A stretch of DNA of 64,000 bases, taken from assembly GCA_965199905.1 (NCBI GenBank), contig OZ241366.1:1612001-1676000 (forward strand), written 5' to 3'. Both the position numbers and the translations under genes were made by a program. Below the pieces are notes generated by a model, which saw only the letters and a list, made by a program, of their open reading frames with translations, did no database searches and was not told the origin of the DNA. Shown here one piece after another: positions 35,231 through 44,847 of the stretch (positions within the stretch are counted from its first letter, which is position 1; the number at the start of each line of letters is the position of its first letter). Source of the DNA: Ilyomonas sp965199905 (GTDB lineage: Bacteria > Bacteroidota > Bacteroidia > Chitinophagales > Chitinophagaceae).

Positions 35231-38200
35231 TTATAATTGAATACTAATAGATCCACCCAGTAATCTTGATGCCGGTGACTGGAAGGAGCTTCCTAATCCA
35301 AAAGTGTTGCCAGTAGTACTATAGTTAAATTCAGGATCACCCCACTGATTAGACTTTGGAACAAATAAGAATAGATTTTTGCCTATTACACTTACTGTAA
35401 TTCCTTTTATTACTTTTCCACCAAACAACTTACCAGGAAGGTTATAAGAAATATTCAATTCTCTAAGCCGCCATGCAGCTGCACTAGCAAAGTAATTGGT
35501 TGCAATTCCTGAATTAGATGAACCCCCTGTCCAGAACCCGGAATTACCATCTTGCACCTGTATGTTCGTATTCGCTGAATAGTTTTTTATATCGGCTAAG
35601 CCTTCCTCAGTTGGGATGCCGGCAGCATTTGTAGGTCCGTTGTAGATAGACGAATTAGGAAATACGAACCGTTGACGTCCATATTCAGCACTTCTGGCAG
35701 AAATTCCAGCGAAATCTTCGTCCGAGCCAAGACCTGAATAAAAGTTATGCCCGCCTTTAAATTCCCAGGTCATGCTTAGAGAGAAATTACCAATGCTATA
35801 AGAAGGCGTAAAACCTAATACCCAAAGAGGAAGTGAACGCCCTTTTGTTACTAATGAAGAGGCTACAGTGGGGTAGCCTGTTGTGCCATCTACTACTACA
35901 CGTCCAGAAGGATCCCTTTGGTAGTCGCTCATCTGGAACGCAAAAGCAGGCATACCTACAACTGCTATGTTGTTGATTGTTGGAGAGCTTACAGAATTTT
36001 GGACGAATCCTGAGCTGCCACCTATAATAACAGGTGAATTATTTAAAGTTGAAAGTACTTTATTGTTATTGTACGTAGCATTCATTCTAAAATCGATACG
36101 GCTTTTACCCAAATTCACTAAAGGAGTAAAAGAGATATCCCCTTCTACGCCATAATTCTTAAAATCAGCGGCGTTAGCTAATCCTACCGAATAACCTGTT
36201 GCCCATGACTGCGAAATCTGCAAAACTTGGTTGGTATTTTTCTGAAAGAAATATGTAGCATTCAACCCGATTTTATTATTTAAAAAGGCAGCTTCCAATC
36301 CAATTTCTTTTCCATTTACAAACTCAGGTTTTAACCCTGCAGTTGGATACGTATTGTTGGTTGTAAAACCTCCTGTGTTACCATAGGGAAAACCAGCAGG
36401 CTGAGAATAGGTCACTTGTAGCTGATAGGGATTTAAGTTTACGTTACCCGATTTAGATATATTACCAAATATCTTTAAATAAGATAAGAAGTTGTTCTTC
36501 AAAGAAGGAATCGCGTCAGAAAGAACCAAAGCAGCATTTACTGTTGGATAAAAGAATGAACGGTTTGATGAGTTTAGACGGCTATCCCAGTCATTTCTAC
36601 CGGTAAATTCTAAGCTTGCCCAACCCTTGTAACTAAGCCCCAAATCACCGTATACACCTATAAATCGATAATCTAAAATGCCGTTCGTCCCTACAACAGC
36701 ATCGCCACTTCGTACACCAATATTGTAAAAATCAGGTACTAAAAGGTTGTTACCACCGGCCCCTACATTTTTATAACGGCTTTGGCGGAGGTTTCCACCA
36801 ACAATATATTTAATCGAAAAATCTTTGCTGAAATCATGGTCACCACTAAGATAATAGTCCATGTTAATGAAAGCACTTGAATTCTGGTTATCGAACTCCG
36901 AACCTGGTCTGTTAGAATACTGAGTAGCATTTCTATTTGCGGCTGCCCAGTCTGACACAACAACTGGCGCATTTGTATTTTTACTATTGCTGAAAGAAAG
37001 GTTGGACGATAAACGGATTGTACCTTTTAACCAAGGTGCAACCTTGTAATCTGCCTGAACATTACCAATTATGTTATCAGTCCTACCCTTACTTCTAATG
37101 TTTTTAATCAACCAATAAGGGTTAACAGCATATTCATTATAGTAATTTGAAAACTGACCAAATTTGCTATTTTGGTCTTTATAATCTAACAAAGGAATGT
37201 TGCTTGCTGTTTGCATAACAAGAAAGAACAACCCCCCATCATAAGCACTCGGAAATGAATTTTGAAATCCCGATTCATTTACGACATCATAATTATTAAG
37301 AATATAATTGATACTGTAATTTACCGATAATTTCCCCCAATCTTTTCCGCTATTAAAACGAAAACTGGTGCGGCGATTTTCGTCATCTGGAACCAAACCT
37401 TGGATTTTTGCATCTTCAAAACTTACATAAAAATCTTTGCCGGCAACTGATGCAGAATTTTGCAATGTTAGACCTGTATTCCAAAACTTTACTTTATCCT
37501 TATAATGACCATTAGTATATGGACCAGATTGTATAGAACCGTCTTCTAAAGGCACGCCTATATCCTTAGTTGTGCCGTCGAATCTTGGACCATATTGCTG
37601 ATTTTCATAAGGAATATGCGTATAGTTACCATAAGCATCGAACAGTTCGCCAGCACCTTGCCCAAACTCTTTTTGAAGTTTTGGGAAAAAACTAACTTGA
37701 GTTGCTTGAAGACTTGAAGTCAAAGTTACTACTGGATTTTGGGCGTTTCCACCTCTTTTTGTTGTAATAACAATTACACCATTAACGGCATCTGGTCCAT
37801 AAATAGCTGCAGAAGCTGCACTTTTTAATACTGTTAAGCTAGCCACATCATCTGGCGGAATAGATGATAAGTAAGATAAAGGTGTTGGAGCGCCATCTAC
37901 TACAAGCAAAGGTTGGTTATTGCCTGTCAAAGAGCGAATACCCCTAATATTAATTTTTGCATTTTCAAAAACACCGCTGTTTACGGTAGAAACATTAACA
38001 CCAGAAATTTTACCATTTAAAGATTGCTGAATGTTAACAGATTTGGCCTGGGTTAAAGTCTTATTGCTAATGGTTGTAGTGGCATACCCAAGATCTTTTG
38101 CTCTTCTTTGAATACCTAATGCTGTGGTTACAATAACTTCAGATAGGTTATTAGTAGATGAACTAAGTGACACAGTACCTACATTGCCGGCTCCAACTGT

Positions 38201-38449
38201 TGTTTGAGCAATGCCGGAATTAACCGTTGTAATAACTAGTATATCCCCTGTTTTAGCTGAAATAGAAAAAGTACCATCAGCAATAGTTGTAGTGCCCTTT
38301 GTGGTACCTTTAATTAAAATCGAAGCACCTTCTACAGGTTTGCCTGCATTGTCAACAACTGTTCCTGTAACGGTTCGCAACTGTGCTTGAGCTGTAAAGG
38401 TCCCCAACATTAACACTATTAGCAGTGTTAGAATTTTTCTCATGTGCAT
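35231..38449 (-). CDS. SusC/RagA-family TonB-dependent transporter
   Basis: 1072 residues. The start may be ATG 38449 or the third codon (38443, MRKILTLLIVLMLGTFTAQA), which gives the neater signal peptide. Then comes the carboxypeptidase-regulatory-like domain (VTGTVVDNAGKPVEGASILI), plug (SLTGNNQPLLVVDGAPTP, KSAASAAIYGPDAVNGVIVI) and the barrel, which ends GGSISIQL. It pairs with the SusD-like_2 protein downstream for TonB-driven uptake. The two SusC proteins of the window are only family-level alike, so the loci are not a recent tandem duplication. Confidence 0.95.
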   Translation of the reverse strand: MHMRKILTLLIVLMLGTFTAQAQLRTVTGTVVDNAGKPVEGASILIKGTTKGTTTIADGTFSISAKTGDILVITTVNSGIAQTTVGAGNVGTVSLSSSTNNLSEVIVTTALGIQRRAKDLGYATTTISNKTLTQAKSVNIQQSLNGKISGVNVSTVNSGVFENAKINIRGIRSLTGNNQPLLVVDGAPTPLSYLSSIPPDDVASLTVLKSAASAAIYGPDAVNGVIVITTKRGGNAQNPVVTLTSSLQATQVSFFPKLQKEFGQGAGELFDAYGNYTHIPYENQQYGPRFDGTTKDIGVPLEDGSIQSGPYTNGHYKDKVKFWNTGLTLQNSASVAGKDFYVSFEDAKIQGLVPDDENRRTSFRFNSGKDWGKLSVNYSINYILNNYDVVNESGFQNSFPSAYDGGLFFLVMQTASNIPLLDYKDQNSKFGQFSNYYNEYAVNPYWLIKNIRSKGRTDNIIGNVQADYKVAPWLKGTIRLSSNLSFSNSKNTNAPVVVSDWAAANRNATQYSNRPGSEFDNQNSSAFINMDYYLSGDHDFSKDFSIKYIVGGNLRQSRYKNVGAGGNNLLVPDFYNIGVRSGDAVVGTNGILDYRFIGVYGDLGLSYKGWASLEFTGRNDWDSRLNSSNRSFFYPTVNAALVLSDAIPSLKNNFLSYLKIFGNISKSGNVNLNPYQLQVTYSQPAGFPYGNTGGFTTNNTYPTAGLKPEFVNGKEIGLEAAFLNNKIGLNATYFFQKNTNQVLQISQSWATGYSVGLANAADFKNYGVEGDISFTPLVNLGKSRIDFRMNATYNNNKVLSTLNNSPVIIGGSSGFVQNSVSSPTINNIAVVGMPAFAFQMSDYQRDPSGRVVVDGTTGYPTVASSLVTKGRSLPLWVLGFTPSYSIGNFSLSMTWEFKGGHNFYSGLGSDEDFAGISARSAEYGRQRFVFPNSSIYNGPTNAAGIPTEEGLADIKNYSANTNIQVQDGNSGFWTGGSSNSGIATNYFASAAAWRLRELNISYNLPGKLFGGKVIKGITVSVIGKNLFLFVPKSNQWGDPEFNYSTTGNTFGLGSSFQSPASRLLGGSISIQL

Positions 38450-38468
38450 AAAGTTTTAATGAAAGTAG

Positions 38469-38476
38469 CAAAAATA
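38469..38476 (-). promoter_or_regulatory. -7 box (TATTTTTG) of susC locus 2
   Basis: Consensus match on the minus strand 19 bases before the first possible ATG. Spacing suggests a leader of only about 12-15 bases. Confidence 0.35.
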
Positions 38477-38641
38477 AGGGAATAACAAGAAAACGTTAAA
38501 TACCCTTTTGTCTTAATGGTATGACAATAGCTTAATGAACTTTGCTGCTCTATTCATTATAAGTTTTTTAGTTTGTGATGAGTGACAGGGCGGTTGAATA
38601 CATAACCTGTTGACATTTATAATTATATAAGTATCTTGATC

Positions 38642-39532
38642 ATGCAGTTACTCAACGGAAAAATCGCTTCTTCTTCTATAAAAGAGTCCTTAAAGAAAGA
38701 AGTAGATAGTATAAAAAAATCGGTGAATCAACCTCCACATCTGGCAGCAATCCTGATAGGAAATAATGGCGCAAGCGAAACCTATGTAGCCAGCAAAGTG
38801 AAGAACTGCGCGGAGATTGGTTTCGATTCTACGTTAGTGCGGCTTGAAGACTCGATATCAGAATCTGACTTACTGAATGAAATTTATAAGCTCAACAATA
38901 ATGATAATGTTGATGGCATTTTAGTTCAGCTCCCTTTGCCTAAACACATCAGCGAGCAAAAAGTTATTGAAGCCGTTGCACCCGAAAAAGATGTAGACGG
39001 CTTTCACCCGATCAATGCCGGCAAATTAGTGCAGGGCCTGCCTGCTTTTATATCGGCAACGCCTTACGGTATCATGCTGATGCTGGAATATTATAACATT
39101 CCGACGAAAGGAAAACACGCTGTTGTTATTGGCAGAAGCAATATAGTAGGTCGCCCGATGAGCATTTTGTTAAGCAGCAATCATCCATACGGAAATTGCA
39201 CCGTTACACTCTGCCACTCGCACACAAAAAACCTGGAAGATATCTGCCGGTCGGCAGATATTCTGGTAGCCGCCCTTGGTAAACCGGAATTTGTAAAGGC
39301 TGATATGGTGAAAGAAGGAGCGGTTGTTATAGATGTAGGCATCACTCGTGTTGAAGATGCAACTACAAAAAGCGGGTTTCGTTTAAAGGGAGATGTTGAC
39401 TTTAAAAATGTGGCTGAAAAAACTTCATACATCACACCGGTGCCCGGCGGAGTTGGTTTAATGACGATCGCCGGCTTGTTAAAAAATACCATGCGGGCAT
39501 ATCAACTGCGGCACAACCTGAATCCATCTTAA
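38642..39532 (+). CDS. folD: Bifunctional methylenetetrahydrofolate dehydrogenase/cyclohydrolase
   Basis: 296 residues from ATG 38642 (MQLLNGKIASSSIK); a TTG two codons upstream is unlikely. It interconverts 5,10-methylene-, methenyl- and 10-formyl-tetrahydrofolate in the cytoplasm with NADP. Seen: ILIGNNGASETYVASKVKNC with the catalytic Lys and Tyr, DGILVQLPLPKHI, KDVDGFHP, NAGKLVQG, the cofactor site VVIGRSNIVGRPM, and the closing PVPGGVGLMTIAGLL. All conserved features and the length are normal. queE follows 9 bases behind the stop but has its own -7 box. Confidence 0.96.
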   Translation: MQLLNGKIASSSIKESLKKEVDSIKKSVNQPPHLAAILIGNNGASETYVASKVKNCAEIGFDSTLVRLEDSISESDLLNEIYKLNNNDNVDGILVQLPLPKHISEQKVIEAVAPEKDVDGFHPINAGKLVQGLPAFISATPYGIMLMLEYYNIPTKGKHAVVIGRSNIVGRPMSILLSSNHPYGNCTVTLCHSHTKNLEDICRSADILVAALGKPEFVKADMVKEGAVVIDVGITRVEDATTKSGFRLKGDVDFKNVAEKTSYITPVPGGVGLMTIAGLLKNTMRAYQLRHNLNPS

Positions 39533-39537
39533 TTTTG
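39530..39537 (+). promoter_or_regulatory. -7 box (TAATTTTG) before queE
   Basis: TAnnTTTG match overlapping the folD stop codon and ending 4 bases before the queE ATG at 39542; if used, the transcript would be practically leaderless. Confidence 0.3.
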
Positions 39538-39541
39538 CAAG

Positions 39542-40156
39542 ATGGTTATTACCGAACAAATGACGCTTCCCGTTATGGAAGCGTTTTATACTTTACAGGG
39601 CGAAGGCTTTCACCAGGGAAAAGCAGCTTATTTTATTCGCCTCGGCGGTTGTGATGTGGGCTGCTTTTGGTGTGATGTAAAGGAAAGCTGGGATAGTAGC
39701 ATTCATCCGCAGATTTCTATAGAAGATATTGTTTCAGCAGCTTCGGCTAATGAAGGAAGATTGGCAGTGATAACCGGTGGTGAACCGTTACTTCATAATC
39801 TTGATGAGCTGACACGAGAATTACAGGAAAGCGGTTTTAAAACGAATATAGAAACCTCCGGCTCAAGTCCGCTAAGCGGCAATTGGGATTGGATTTGTCT
39901 ATCTCCAAAAAAATTTAAAGCTCCCCTGCCCGAAGTGCTGGCAAAAGCTAACGAGCTGAAAGTGGTGATTTACAACAAGCATGATTTTAAATGGGCAGAG
40001 CAGCATGCTTTGCAAACCTCGCAAAATTGCAAGCTGTATTTACAGCCCGAATGGTCGAAAGCTGCAGAAGTAACGCCTTTATTAGTTGATTATATCAAAG
40101 ACAATCCGCAATGGCAGCTTAGCTTGCAAATACATAAATACATAAATGTGCCTTAG
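39542..40156 (+). CDS. queE: 7-carboxy-7-deazaguanine synthase
   Basis: 204 residues. This radical-SAM enzyme contracts carboxytetrahydropterin to 7-carboxy-7-deazaguanine in the queuosine pathway. The substrate-binding opening MEAFYTLQGEGFHQGKAAY is followed by the cluster motif CDVGCFWCD, which is the C-x3-C-x2-C of radical SAM proteins, and by TGGEPLLH and ETSGSSPL. The length is that of the compact QueE type. It is close behind folD; both use pterin/folate chemistry, but that link is probably only positional. Other queuosine genes (queC, queD, queF) are not in the window. Confidence 0.94.
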   Translation: MVITEQMTLPVMEAFYTLQGEGFHQGKAAYFIRLGGCDVGCFWCDVKESWDSSIHPQISIEDIVSAASANEGRLAVITGGEPLLHNLDELTRELQESGFKTNIETSGSSPLSGNWDWICLSPKKFKAPLPEVLAKANELKVVIYNKHDFKWAEQHALQTSQNCKLYLQPEWSKAAEVTPLLVDYIKDNPQWQLSLQIHKYINVP

Positions 40157-40178
40157 TTGATTTGCATCAATACATACG

Positions 40179-40979
40179 CTACATGTCGGTAATAATCTTC
40201 TTATAACTTGTTACTACACCTTTAATTAAGGAGGAACTGAATCCCTGGTGTTCCATTTCGTTCAAACCCGCGATGGTGCAGCCTTTTGGCGTTGTTACTT
40301 TATCTATTTCCTGTTCTGGATGTGTGTGCCGGGTAAGCAATAATTCGGCTGCGCCTTTTACGGTTTGCGCTGCAATAAGAGAAGCAGTTGCCGCATCAAA
40401 ACCAATCTCGATTCCGCCTTGTATGTTGGCACGTATATAACGCATAGCATATGCTGTTCCGCAGGCACCTAACACAGTAGCGGCATCCATTAGTTTTTCT
40501 TCAATAAAAACCGTTTTACCAAGTTGACTAAAAAGGTTAAAAATATATTGCTCATCATCCGCACTTGCATTGTAGCGACAGATGCATGTAATGCTTTCGC
40601 GGATAGCAATCGCAGTATTCGGCATGGCGCGAAACAGAGTAAAATCTACTCCCAAAATTTCCTGCAAGTCCTTTATCCATACACCGGTTATTACGCTTAC
40701 CAGCTTATGTTTATCAGCCTTCAAATAAGGCTTAAGCTGCTGTAAAATATCTTTTATCTGGAATGGTTTTACAGCAAGAATAATCCAGTCAGCCTGTTGT
40801 ATAGCTTCGATATTATTGCTGGTAACGCTAACTCCTTTTTGCTGTAACGGTTCAAGAGCAGCAATGTTTCTTTTGGTAATAATGATATCTTCAGCGCTCT
40901 TAAAACCACTGCTGATAAGACCTTCAGCTATGGCAGATCCTAAATTTCCGCCGCCAATGATGGCTATGGTGTTGCTCAT
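40179..40979 (-). CDS. proC: Pyrroline-5-carboxylate reductase
   Basis: 266 residues. It reduces 1-pyrroline-5-carboxylate to proline with NAD(P)H in the cytoplasm. Rossmann motif GGGNLGSAIAEGL at the N-terminus, then VILAVKPFQIKDIL (here WIILAVKPFQ), RAMPNTAIAIRES, LGACGTAYAMRYI and the C-terminal signature KVTTPKGCTIAGLNEMEHQG. The C-terminal dimerisation helices are complete. It stands three bases after the broken Doc gene and at the end of a minus-strand run (purL, hldD, toxin module, proC). Its 3' end is convergent with queE, 22 bases away. Confidence 0.95.
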   Translation of the reverse strand: MSNTIAIIGGGNLGSAIAEGLISSGFKSAEDIIITKRNIAALEPLQQKGVSVTSNNIEAIQQADWIILAVKPFQIKDILQQLKPYLKADKHKLVSVITGVWIKDLQEILGVDFTLFRAMPNTAIAIRESITCICRYNASADDEQYIFNLFSQLGKTVFIEEKLMDAATVLGACGTAYAMRYIRANIQGGIEIGFDAATASLIAAQTVKGAAELLLTRHTHPEQEIDKVTTPKGCTIAGLNEMEHQGFSSSLIKGVVTSYKKIITDM

Positions 40980-40982
40980 AAA

Positions 40983-41358
40983 TTATAATGATTGTGTATG
41001 CTGTTGAAGCCAGGTGATAATATCTTCAAAGGATATAACTCCAGTTGAAACATTAATGACAAAGTTGTATACTTCATCTTCTGCCGATACAATTTCTAAA
41101 GAGTTTTCCAATAACAATATCTCACACAAAAGAAACCAGTTCTTTTATTCCCATCAACAAAAGGATGATGAATAATAATGTTTTGCAAATGGCTGCTGCT
41201 TTTTCGTGAATAGAAGTATATAAATCTTCGCTGGCAAATGTTTGAAAGGGTCGATGAAGAGCCGAATCCAACAAGTTATTATCTCTGATCCCTAAAGCAC
41301 CGCCATAATGCCTCAATACTTCGTCATGCAGCTTGAGTACAACTAAATAATTGAACAC
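40983..41358 (-). pseudogene. Doc/Fic-family toxin, inactivated by two frameshifts
   Basis: Starts with GTG at 41356-41358, overlapping the antitoxin stop by one base (TAGTG). The first part (LHDEVLRHYGGALGIRDNNL, HEKAAAICK) is a Doc N-terminus. A lost A in the run at 41181-41184 shifts the frame; in the next frame the full Fic motif HPFVDGNKRTG is readable. A lost T near 41133-41135 shifts it again, and the tail LLCEILLLENSLEIVSAEDE runs to a stop at 40983-40985. Doc proteins AMPylate or phosphorylate EF-Tu and arrest translation. As it stands only 78 residues are made, without the catalytic motif, so it should be inactive. Confidence 0.8.
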
Positions 41359-41543
41359 TATGATAACTTTTCTAAAAGTCCATTATGCTTTTTAAAAAGC
41401 TGATCTTTATATTTCATTACGTCGATTGGCTGCGATTCATCATTGCCATTATTTAAAATATGCAATACCTGCTGTAGCTTCCTGGCATCATCAAGATGAT
41501 TCACTTCTTCTACGATTTTCTCCTTCAACTCCGCAATACTCAT
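41358..41543 (-). CDS. Antitoxin of the Doc-type module
   Basis: 61 residues (MSIAELKEKIVEEVNHLDDARKLQQ...), charged and helical, matching the short antitoxin-like partner regularly found directly before Doc genes in Bacteroidota. Its stop codon shares one base with the toxin start, the classic translational coupling of toxin-antitoxin pairs. It is intact although the toxin is not. A C-terminal toxin-inhibiting helix is probable (KYKDQLFKKHNGLLEKLS). No separate DNA-binding domain is evident. It begins 18 bases after the hldD stop, so it may be carried on that transcript. Confidence 0.7.
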   Translation of the reverse strand: MSIAELKEKIVEEVNHLDDARKLQQVLHILNNGNDESQPIDVMKYKDQLFKKHNGLLEKLS

Positions 41544-41560
41544 AACATAAGTTCTTTAAA

Positions 41561-42586
41561 TTACCAAACTTTATCCTGCGAAAGATAATTCTGCACGTAA
41601 TCCTTCACACCATCGCTTAAATTAAAAAATGGCTCGGTGTAGCCGGCGTTGCGCAATTTTTCCATATCGGCTTCTGCAAAATATTGATACTTGTCGCGTA
41701 TGTCTTCGGGCATGTCTACATACTTAATATGCTGTGGTAAGTTTAAGCCGCGAAATACACTTTTTGCTACATCATTGAATGATCTTGCCTTGCCGGTACC
41801 TACATTATAAATACCATTTTTTTCCTTCTTCCAGTCGCTGCTTTTTAACTGCTCCATAAACCATAGAAACACTTTCACCACGTCCTTTACATAAATAAAA
41901 TCGCGTAGTTGCTCACCATCCTTGTAAGCATCTTTATAGCTGCGGAACAGCTTAACGTAATTACATTTTTTCACCTGGTTATAAGACAGCATTACCACGC
42001 TTGCCATGATTCCTTTATGATATTCATTAGGTCCAAACACGTTAAACAACTTCAGGCCAGCCCAGGCAGGTGGTTGTGTATCTTGCCCCAATGCCCATTT
42101 GTCGAAATCATTTTTACTGGTGCCATATGGATTCAGCGGATGCAGTGTAAAGCTGACTTCATTGTTATCGTAATATCCATGTTCACCGGCGCCGTATGTT
42201 GTGGCAGACGTTGCATAAATCAGGGGAACATTATTAGCCACGCACCAGTTCCAGACTTCTTTGGAGTAAGTACGATTTAGTTCGTTAAACACATCCGTAT
42301 CAAACTCTGTAGTATCGGTACGCGCACCTAAGTGAACGATAACATCAGGCTTAGGCTGATTGCCCTGTAACCATTGAATCAAACCTTCGCGCTCAACCGT
42401 TTCCTTATACTTTTTTCCTTCCCAGTTTCTTCTCTTTTTTTCCACGCCAAAAGAATCGACAAGCACCAGGTTTTCATATCCCTGTTCGTTCAGAAATTGC
42501 ACCATGCAGCTACCGATAAAACCCGCTGCGCCGGTTACTACTATCAGTCTGCCTTTATTGCTATTATTCTCTGTTTGATTATCCAT
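41561..42586 (-). CDS. hldD: ADP-L-glycero-D-manno-heptose 6-epimerase
   Basis: 341 residues. Extended-SDR epimerase that makes ADP-L-glycero-D-manno-heptose for the lipopolysaccharide inner core. The NADP site VTGAAGFIGSCM follows a short polar N-terminus; SFGVEKKRRNWEGKKYKE, HLGARTDTTEFD, the catalytic YGTSKNDFDKW, and GLKLFNVFGPNEYHKG are typical for HldD rather than for UDP-galactose epimerase. It lies 26 bases behind purL on the same strand. The epimerase length and motifs are complete. Other heptose genes (hldE, gmhA) are outside the window. Confidence 0.92.
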   Translation of the reverse strand: MDNQTENNSNKGRLIVVTGAAGFIGSCMVQFLNEQGYENLVLVDSFGVEKKRRNWEGKKYKETVEREGLIQWLQGNQPKPDVIVHLGARTDTTEFDTDVFNELNRTYSKEVWNWCVANNVPLIYATSATTYGAGEHGYYDNNEVSFTLHPLNPYGTSKNDFDKWALGQDTQPPAWAGLKLFNVFGPNEYHKGIMASVVMLSYNQVKKCNYVKLFRSYKDAYKDGEQLRDFIYVKDVVKVFLWFMEQLKSSDWKKEKNGIYNVGTGKARSFNDVAKSVFRGLNLPQHIKYVDMPEDIRDKYQYFAEADMEKLRNAGYTEPFFNLSDGVKDYVQNYLSQDKVW

Positions 42587-42612
42587 GACAATTCGTTATT
42601 AAACAAATGAGT

Positions 42613-44847
42613 TTATGCTTCTATCAGCTTTTCGATGGCTGTATCATACAAATGCTTCCATTCAGAAACAGGTTCCCAGTTATCATTATTTACAATAACC
42701 CCACCAGCCGTTACTTTACCAAGTTCATCTACTTCGGCGTCCATAGCTTCTGTCACCTTCAAAAAGCTTTCCATCTGCTTATCGCTCACCGAAACCACGA
42801 CCCTGCCCTGCGCTTCGCCAAACCAAAATGCATCAGTGCGCATGTTACTTTCATCCAGGTAAGCTGCATTAAAAGAAACCTCGAAGCCAAGCCCGCGCGG
42901 GAAGCTGCTTTCAAGCAAAGTAACCATTAATCCACCTTCGCTGATGTCGTGCGCACTTTGTATACAACCCTTATCAATCAATGCCGCAATTAAATCGTGC
43001 AATTGCTTTTCTTCATGCAGGTCAAAATAAGGAGCCGGAGAATATTCCACGCCTTTTATCTTGTGCAAATACTCAGATGAATGAATACAACTCCTGGCTT
43101 TGCCAAGCAATAAAATGGTATCGCCTTCTTTCTTAAAATCGAGCGTCATCCTTTTATTCATATCATCAATAATGCCTACCATACCAATGGTTGGCGTTGG
43201 GTAAACAGGACCTTCCGGGTTTTGATTATAGAACGACACATTGCCACCCGTAACCGGCGTATTGAATACACGGCAGGCTTCGCCCATACCCGTAACCGCT
43301 TTTACAAACTGGTAATATACTTCAGGAATATAAGGGTTGCCAAAGTTGAGACAATTGGTAACACCGATAGGTTCACCACCACTGCAAACAATATTTCTGG
43401 CGGCTTCTGCTACCGCAATAGCAGCGCCTTTCTGCGGGTCGGCATATACATATTTACTGTTGCAATCCACGCTCATCGCAATGGCTTTGTCAGTTCCTTT
43501 TGCCACAACAACTGCTGCATCGCTTGGCGCGTTTGTGCTGGCATTGGCAGCACCAACCATGCTGTCGTATTGCACGCTTATCCAACGCTTGTTCGCGATG
43601 TTGGGTATCTGAATAATTTGCTGCGCAATGCTTCGCAGTTCGTCATTGCTTTTAATGTCTTCAATTGTATTGATATCAAAAGCCGCAATATCTTTTAGGT
43701 AAGAGGGTTCTGTATATTCTCTCGTGTATTGAGGAGCACCGCCGCCAAGCACCAGTTCTTCCGCGGGCACTTCAGCTTCAAGTTCGCCATTCATATAAAA
43801 TTTCAACAAACCATCACCGGTTACTTCACCAATATTACTACATGGCAAATCCCATTTTTCAAATACTTTCAACACAGCCTCTTCTTTACCTTTTTCTACG
43901 CATATCAACATGCGCTCCTGGCTTTCGCTCAGCAGCAATTCCCAGGCTTTCATGTTTTGCTGGCGTGTTGGCACTTTGTCTAAATCAATGCGCATACCTA
44001 CGCCACCTTTGGCACTCATTTCTGCCGTGCTGCAAATGATGCCGGCTGCGCCCATATCCTGCATACCAACCACGGCACCGGTTTCAATTACTTCCAGGCA
44101 GGCTTCCAGTAATTTTTTTTCCTGAAACGGATCTCCAACCTGTACCGCCGGCAACTCTTCCGCGCTTTCTTCTGTAATGTTTGCGCTGGCAAACGAAGCG
44201 CCGCCAATGCCATCTTTACCCGTAGCGCTGCCAACAAAAAATATAGGATTGCCAATACCTTCTGCCGTAGCACTCACCGTTTTACCAACTTTTACAATGC
44301 CAACACTCATGGCATTTACAAGTGGGTTGGTATGATAGCAATCTTCAAAATACACTTCGCCGCCAACCGTTGGCACACCAAAGCAGTTGCCGTAATGACC
44401 AATGCCATGCACAACGCCGGCAAGCAGTCGTTTTGTTTTCTTATCTTTTAAATTTCCAAAGCGCAAACTGTTTAAGGAAGCAATAGGACGAGCGCCCATT
44501 GTGAAGATATCTCTATGTATGCCACCAACGCCGGTAGCCGCGCCCTGGAAGGGTTCCAGCGCACTGGGATGGTTATGGCTTTCAATTTTAAATACCACGC
44601 CAAAGCCATTTCCTATATCCATCAAGCCTGCATTTTCTTCACCGGCAGCCACTAACATTCTGCCACCTTCGCGCGGCAATGTCTTCAGCCATTTAATTGA
44701 ATTTTTATAACTGCAATGCTCGCTCCACATCGCACTAAAAGTGCATAGCTCGGTGAAATTAGGCGTGCGCCCAAGCTTTTGTTTTATCAGTTCAAATTCG
44801 TCGGCCGTAAGGCGAAGCTGTTCCGCGGTTTGCGCTGTTATTTCCAT
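42613..44847 (-). CDS. purL: Phosphoribosylformylglycinamidine synthase, subunit PurL (short form)
   Basis: 744 residues, the size of the PurL that works with separate PurS and PurQ, unlike the 1300-residue enzyme of Proteobacteria. It makes FGAM from FGAR, ATP and ammonia in purine synthesis. Landmarks: FTELCTFSAMWSEHCSYKNS with the catalytic His, ESHNHPSALEPFQGAATGVGG (split as HNHPSALEP), GSATGKDGIGGASFAS, QDMGAAGI, and HDISEGGLMVTLLESSF in the second half. The start ATG at 44847 is well supported. hldD follows 26 bases downstream. The Pur partners are not in the window. Confidence 0.96.
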   Translation of the reverse strand: MEITAQTAEQLRLTADEFELIKQKLGRTPNFTELCTFSAMWSEHCSYKNSIKWLKTLPREGGRMLVAAGEENAGLMDIGNGFGVVFKIESHNHPSALEPFQGAATGVGGIHRDIFTMGARPIASLNSLRFGNLKDKKTKRLLAGVVHGIGHYGNCFGVPTVGGEVYFEDCYHTNPLVNAMSVGIVKVGKTVSATAEGIGNPIFFVGSATGKDGIGGASFASANITEESAEELPAVQVGDPFQEKKLLEACLEVIETGAVVGMQDMGAAGIICSTAEMSAKGGVGMRIDLDKVPTRQQNMKAWELLLSESQERMLICVEKGKEEAVLKVFEKWDLPCSNIGEVTGDGLLKFYMNGELEAEVPAEELVLGGGAPQYTREYTEPSYLKDIAAFDINTIEDIKSNDELRSIAQQIIQIPNIANKRWISVQYDSMVGAANASTNAPSDAAVVVAKGTDKAIAMSVDCNSKYVYADPQKGAAIAVAEAARNIVCSGGEPIGVTNCLNFGNPYIPEVYYQFVKAVTGMGEACRVFNTPVTGGNVSFYNQNPEGPVYPTPTIGMVGIIDDMNKRMTLDFKKEGDTILLLGKARSCIHSSEYLHKIKGVEYSPAPYFDLHEEKQLHDLIAALIDKGCIQSAHDISEGGLMVTLLESSFPRGLGFEVSFNAAYLDESNMRTDAFWFGEAQGRVVVSVSDKQMESFLKVTEAMDAEVDELGKVTAGGVIVNNDNWEPVSEWKHLYDTAIEKLIEA

